Shown here: positions 61,440-64,000 of the stretch, piece by piece
How positions within the stretch are numbered: the first letter of the stretch is position 1
Layout: every line of letters begins with the position of its first letter
Assembly (NCBI GenBank): GCA_030425645.1
Contig: JAUHZK010000005.1
Location: 62,001-126,000 of the forward strand
Direction of reading: 5' to 3'
Source of the DNA: Gammaproteobacteria bacterium
Lineage (GTDB): Bacteria; Pseudomonadota; Gammaproteobacteria; JAPPPA01
Length of the DNA: 64,000 nucleotides
Notes under the pieces: generated by a model
Told to the model about the DNA's origin: nothing
The model's input: the letters and a program-made list of their open reading frames with translations, nothing else
Database searches by the model: none
Made by a program: the position numbers and the translations under genes

Positions 61440-61542
61440 CGCCACCCTCCCCAAATTTATTTTTAACTGACACAAAAGCGTCAGCACTAACGCTATAAAC
61501 TACATCATATCTTATTGCTTACTCGCATCATTCAAGCTGCTC

Positions 61543-62622
61543 ATGGCCGAACCATTAAAAAACGTCTACAGCCCTGAGCTGATCACCCGCATGGCCGATT
61601 GCATTAGCCAACAACATGCCGCTTTTGATGCGGCCGGCTTTTGTAGCGCTGTATTTGCCGGTGACTGGGACTCGTTAGAGCTGAAAGCTCGCATGTCTCG
61701 CATCCGCGAATGCATTCACCAACAATTGGCTTTGCCCTATGCGCGGGCAATCAACGTACTGAATAGCGTTGTGCCCGAGTTTAGCGGCTTTGAAGCCATG
61801 CTGTTTCCCGAGTTTATCCAAGCCTACGGTCTAGACGACTGGGAAACCTCAATACCCGCGCTAGCGCTATTCACCCAACACTCCAGCAGCGAGTTCGCCG
61901 TACGTCCATTTATTGAGCAAGACCCCAAGCGCATGATGGCGCAGATGCTAGCTTGGGCCAACAGCGACAACCACCATGTCCGCCGCCTGGCTTCTGAAGG
62001 CTGCCGCCCTCGCCTACCTTGGGCCCCGGCGCTACCTGCATTCAAGCAAGACCCAGCACCTATTTTCCCCATTCTAGAAAAGCTTAAGCGCGACGATGAA
62101 GACTATGTGCGCCGCTCAGTAGCCAATAACCTCAACGACATTAGCAAAGATCATCCCGACCTCGTGCTCAACTGGTGCCGCGATAACATTGGTCAGCATC
62201 CGCATACGGACTGGATTATCAAACATGCTTGTCGCGGCCTACTTAAGGCCAGCCACCCATTGGCACTCGCTCTGTTCGGATATCAGGCACCACATGGCCT
62301 GAGCGTTGCTAGCTTCGGAACCAATAAAACCGAACTCCGCGAAGGCGATCAATTACAAATCAATGCCTCCCTCTCCGCACCACAACAGCTAGGTAAATTA
62401 CGCGTGGAATATTTGGTGCACTACGTCAAAGCCAATGGCAGCCGCGCCGCCAAAGTCTTTATCTTTTCAGAGGGAGAATTTACAGAGTCTCGCAAACTCT
62501 TTACCCGGCGGCATAGCTTTGAACGCATGACAACACGCATTCATTATCCCGGCGAACACAAAATTGAATTACGCGTTAACGGCTGGGTGCTTGCCGAAAC
62601 GCAAGTTGAACTGCTGGCTTAA
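61543..62622 (+). CDS. DNA alkylation repair (AlkC/AlkD-like HEAT) protein
   Basis: This 359-residue HEAT-like repeat protein, with ALALFTQHSSSEFAVRPFI, DNHHVRRLASEGCRPRLPWA and EDYVRRSVANNLNDISKDHPD, is typical of the AlkC-type DNA alkylation repair family. The C-terminal ~100 residues (LREGDQLQINASLSA ... HKIELRVNGWVLAE) form an added beta-domain, as in longer AlkC proteins. Its stop and the convergent cyclase stop share TTAA (62619-62622). Confidence 0.9.
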   Translation: MAEPLKNVYSPELITRMADCISQQHAAFDAAGFCSAVFAGDWDSLELKARMSRIRECIHQQLALPYARAINVLNSVVPEFSGFEAMLFPEFIQAYGLDDWETSIPALALFTQHSSSEFAVRPFIEQDPKRMMAQMLAWANSDNHHVRRLASEGCRPRLPWAPALPAFKQDPAPIFPILEKLKRDDEDYVRRSVANNLNDISKDHPDLVLNWCRDNIGQHPHTDWIIKHACRGLLKASHPLALALFGYQAPHGLSVASFGTNKTELREGDQLQINASLSAPQQLGKLRVEYLVHYVKANGSRAAKVFIFSEGEFTESRKLFTRRHSFERMTTRIHYPGEHKIELRVNGWVLAETQVELLA

Positions 62623-63899
62623 CTTAAGCGAATGGCTTCGGTTTCGCCGCTATAGCCTTTCAAACCCAACCGCAGCTCGGCGGTTTGACCAACGCCAACA
62701 TCGGTCAGAATTTCTCCATTAGCGGCTTTGTCACATAAACGTGCTGCCATATTCACCGCCGAACCAACAGCAACATACTCTAAGCGGCGCGAGCCGCCTA
62801 CAGCTCCAGTGGTCACCGTACCTGAGGCAACACCAACACCCAAGCCAACTTGCCCAGCTGTGCGTTGCTCAATCAACACGCAACCTTTTTCACGAATCTC
62901 CTTAGCCATCGTTTCTGCTCGCGCGCGGTGATCTTCTAAGGGAACCGGTGCACCTACTAAGGTCAGCACGCCATCACCGGCATGATCTTTCACCGTACCA
63001 CCCACCGCTTGCGCAGCCTCATGCACCACTGCGTAATAGTCATGTAGCAAACTCAAAACCTGCTTACTGTCATTTTCAGCGGCGTATTTGGTAAATCCGC
63101 GCAGGTCGCAGGCAACCACAGAAATCTCTAACTCATCTGGTTGAATGGCAGACTTAAAGCCCTTCTCTCGCACCATATGCGCCACCTCTTTAGGCATAAA
63201 GCGGCGCATAAAGGTGGCACGTTGCCCCTGCACAATCAGATAGCGAATATTGCCAGCGAAGTAGATGAGTAACCCCACACCCAGCACGATCGGAATTAAA
63301 TAAGCCGTACTCTGTTGCGACCACCAAGTAGCCGCCATAAAGAACGGCACCGACACCACCATATAGACCAGTCGATCTTTCTCTGCGCGGTCGATCGGTC
63401 GCATATAGGTAATCAGAACCGACAGGCCCGTTAGCCACAAAGCGATCTGTTGCGGTAAGAAGTGAATCCAAAAGGCCAAGTGAAATACTTCGCCGGGGTT
63501 AGAGAACAACACAGGAAACTGAATCGGCCGCAGATGCGGAAAGATAATCACCAGTATCCAGTAGGCGACGATGAGCAGCTGCGCAACGCGTTCAATGATG
63601 CCGCCAAACCAACGACGCCCTTCCTCTTGCGCCAGCATTTTGCCCACGCGCCGCACCCACTCAATGCCGGCGAGCGTGGCAAAAGCCTCATAACTGCGCC
63701 CCACAATGGCGGAAAAGGTCGGCCATTGGTTCATCGGGTAAGTCACCGCCGCCACCGTCCATAAGGCGGCCAAGCCTACCAACGCCAGAAACAACGACGA
63801 CGCTCGGGTGGTAGGTGAATTCTTGTCGGCGCGATAAAAGATACCGGCCATGCCGATCGCAATCATCGACACCAGAATAGTGGCTATATGCTTCTCCAT
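62619..63899 (-). CDS. Membrane-bound class III adenylate/guanylate cyclase
   Basis: The 426-residue protein has about six N-terminal helices (5-205), then a cyclase homology domain: VVACDLRGFTKYA (first metal Asp), KDHAGDGVLTLVGAP (second metal Asp), GVGVASGTVTTGAVGG and NMAARLCDKA. Residues choosing ATP over GTP cannot be read with certainty. It is convergent with the alkylation repair gene. Confidence 0.9.
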   Translation of the reverse strand: MEKHIATILVSMIAIGMAGIFYRADKNSPTTRASSLFLALVGLAALWTVAAVTYPMNQWPTFSAIVGRSYEAFATLAGIEWVRRVGKMLAQEEGRRWFGGIIERVAQLLIVAYWILVIIFPHLRPIQFPVLFSNPGEVFHLAFWIHFLPQQIALWLTGLSVLITYMRPIDRAEKDRLVYMVVSVPFFMAATWWSQQSTAYLIPIVLGVGLLIYFAGNIRYLIVQGQRATFMRRFMPKEVAHMVREKGFKSAIQPDELEISVVACDLRGFTKYAAENDSKQVLSLLHDYYAVVHEAAQAVGGTVKDHAGDGVLTLVGAPVPLEDHRARAETMAKEIREKGCVLIEQRTAGQVGLGVGVASGTVTTGAVGGSRRLEYVAVGSAVNMAARLCDKAANGEILTDVGVGQTAELRLGLKGYSGETEAIRLS

Positions 63900-63932
63900 C
63901 GCTGCAGTTTATGTTTTTCCTGTGCGTTAAAC

Positions 63933-63963
63933 AAAAAAAGCCAGCGGTAACCCGCTGGCTTTT
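63933..63963 (-). terminator. Terminator at right edge, for a gene entering from beyond the window
   Basis: AAAGCCAGCGG-TAAC-CCGCTGGCTTT has A and T runs on either side. It lies just past a minus-strand stop in a partial frame ending LYQQLAAS (63974-64000, one of several possible frames), so an upstream gene probably ends here. Confidence 0.7.
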
Positions 63964-64000
63964 CAAAGCGTAGCTAACTCGCCGCTAGTTGCTGGTACAA

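Overview
The window reads as chromosomal DNA of a marine-type gammaproteobacterium. The evidence is a homodimeric AceE-type pyruvate dehydrogenase, a WS/DGAT wax-ester synthase, a DUF3604/HupE/parvulin cluster, secreted lipoproteins with gammaproteobacterial lipoboxes, and dense c-di-GMP/cAMP-type signalling. A member of the Cellvibrionales or Spongiibacteraceae would fit, but that is inference from gene content. No rRNA, tRNA or CRISPR array was seen. Coding is dense, with moderate GC, except for one clearly AT-rich island at about 32.76-38.75 kb.

Layout. 0-4 kb: tail of an RND/MMPL exporter, then a leftward metal (probably zinc) uptake operon: DUF2946-like protein, outer-membrane barrel, ZnuA-type binding protein, ZnuB-type permease, HisI. 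No ATPase gene is present. 4-8 kb: aceE-aceF. 8-13 kb: His-rich secreted protein, AraC regulator facing an Mpo1/DUF962 gene across an inverted repeat, membrane proteins, alpha/beta hydrolase and HIT protein. 13.2-13.8 kb: first copy of a ~530-bp element that is itself a giant imperfect palindrome; the second copy lies at 56.4-56.9 kb in the same orientation. 13.8-30 kb: DUF4197, penicillin acylase, HupE/UreJ and parvulin divergent from DUF3604, a lipoprotein, a Prx5 peroxiredoxin with a good OxyR-type site, MAPEG, crotonase, MFS and a CocE-like lipoprotein hydrolase. 30-32.7 kb: SDR, PTP-like, hydrolase and NYN genes.

32.76-38.75 kb: an integrated mobilizable plasmid-like element bounded by 19-bp direct repeats (18/19 identical). 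It encodes a tyrosine integrase, a two-TM coiled-coil protein resembling the N-terminus of abortive-infection proteins, a secreted Cys-containing protein, a MobC/TraD-like accessory protein, a MobA/MobL relaxase with a hairpin-rich candidate oriT, a RepL-like replication protein with a palindrome/iteron region, and two small regulators. The integrase start codon lies 5 bp inside the left repeat, so circularisation would place it downstream of the regulator pair. This is the best candidate in the window for an undescribed system.

38.9-64 kb: RhlE-type helicase, a run of tightly packed small genes (MAPEG, VOC, secreted protein, cupin), PI-PLC-like lipoprotein, class-3 ALDH, PAS-GGDEF-EAL protein, YtcJ-type amidohydrolase, a FedA-like membrane protein with a cupredoxin-like partner, a PPOX/SDR/TetR/ALDH cluster with a palindromic operator, FMN reductase, palindrome copy 2, RibH, CHASE-GGDEF, WS/DGAT, DNA alkylation repair protein and a membrane nucleotide cyclase. 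The aldehyde dehydrogenases, SDRs, crotonase and WS/DGAT together suggest aliphatic alcohol/aldehyde/fatty-acid metabolism with wax-ester or triglyceride storage (inference).
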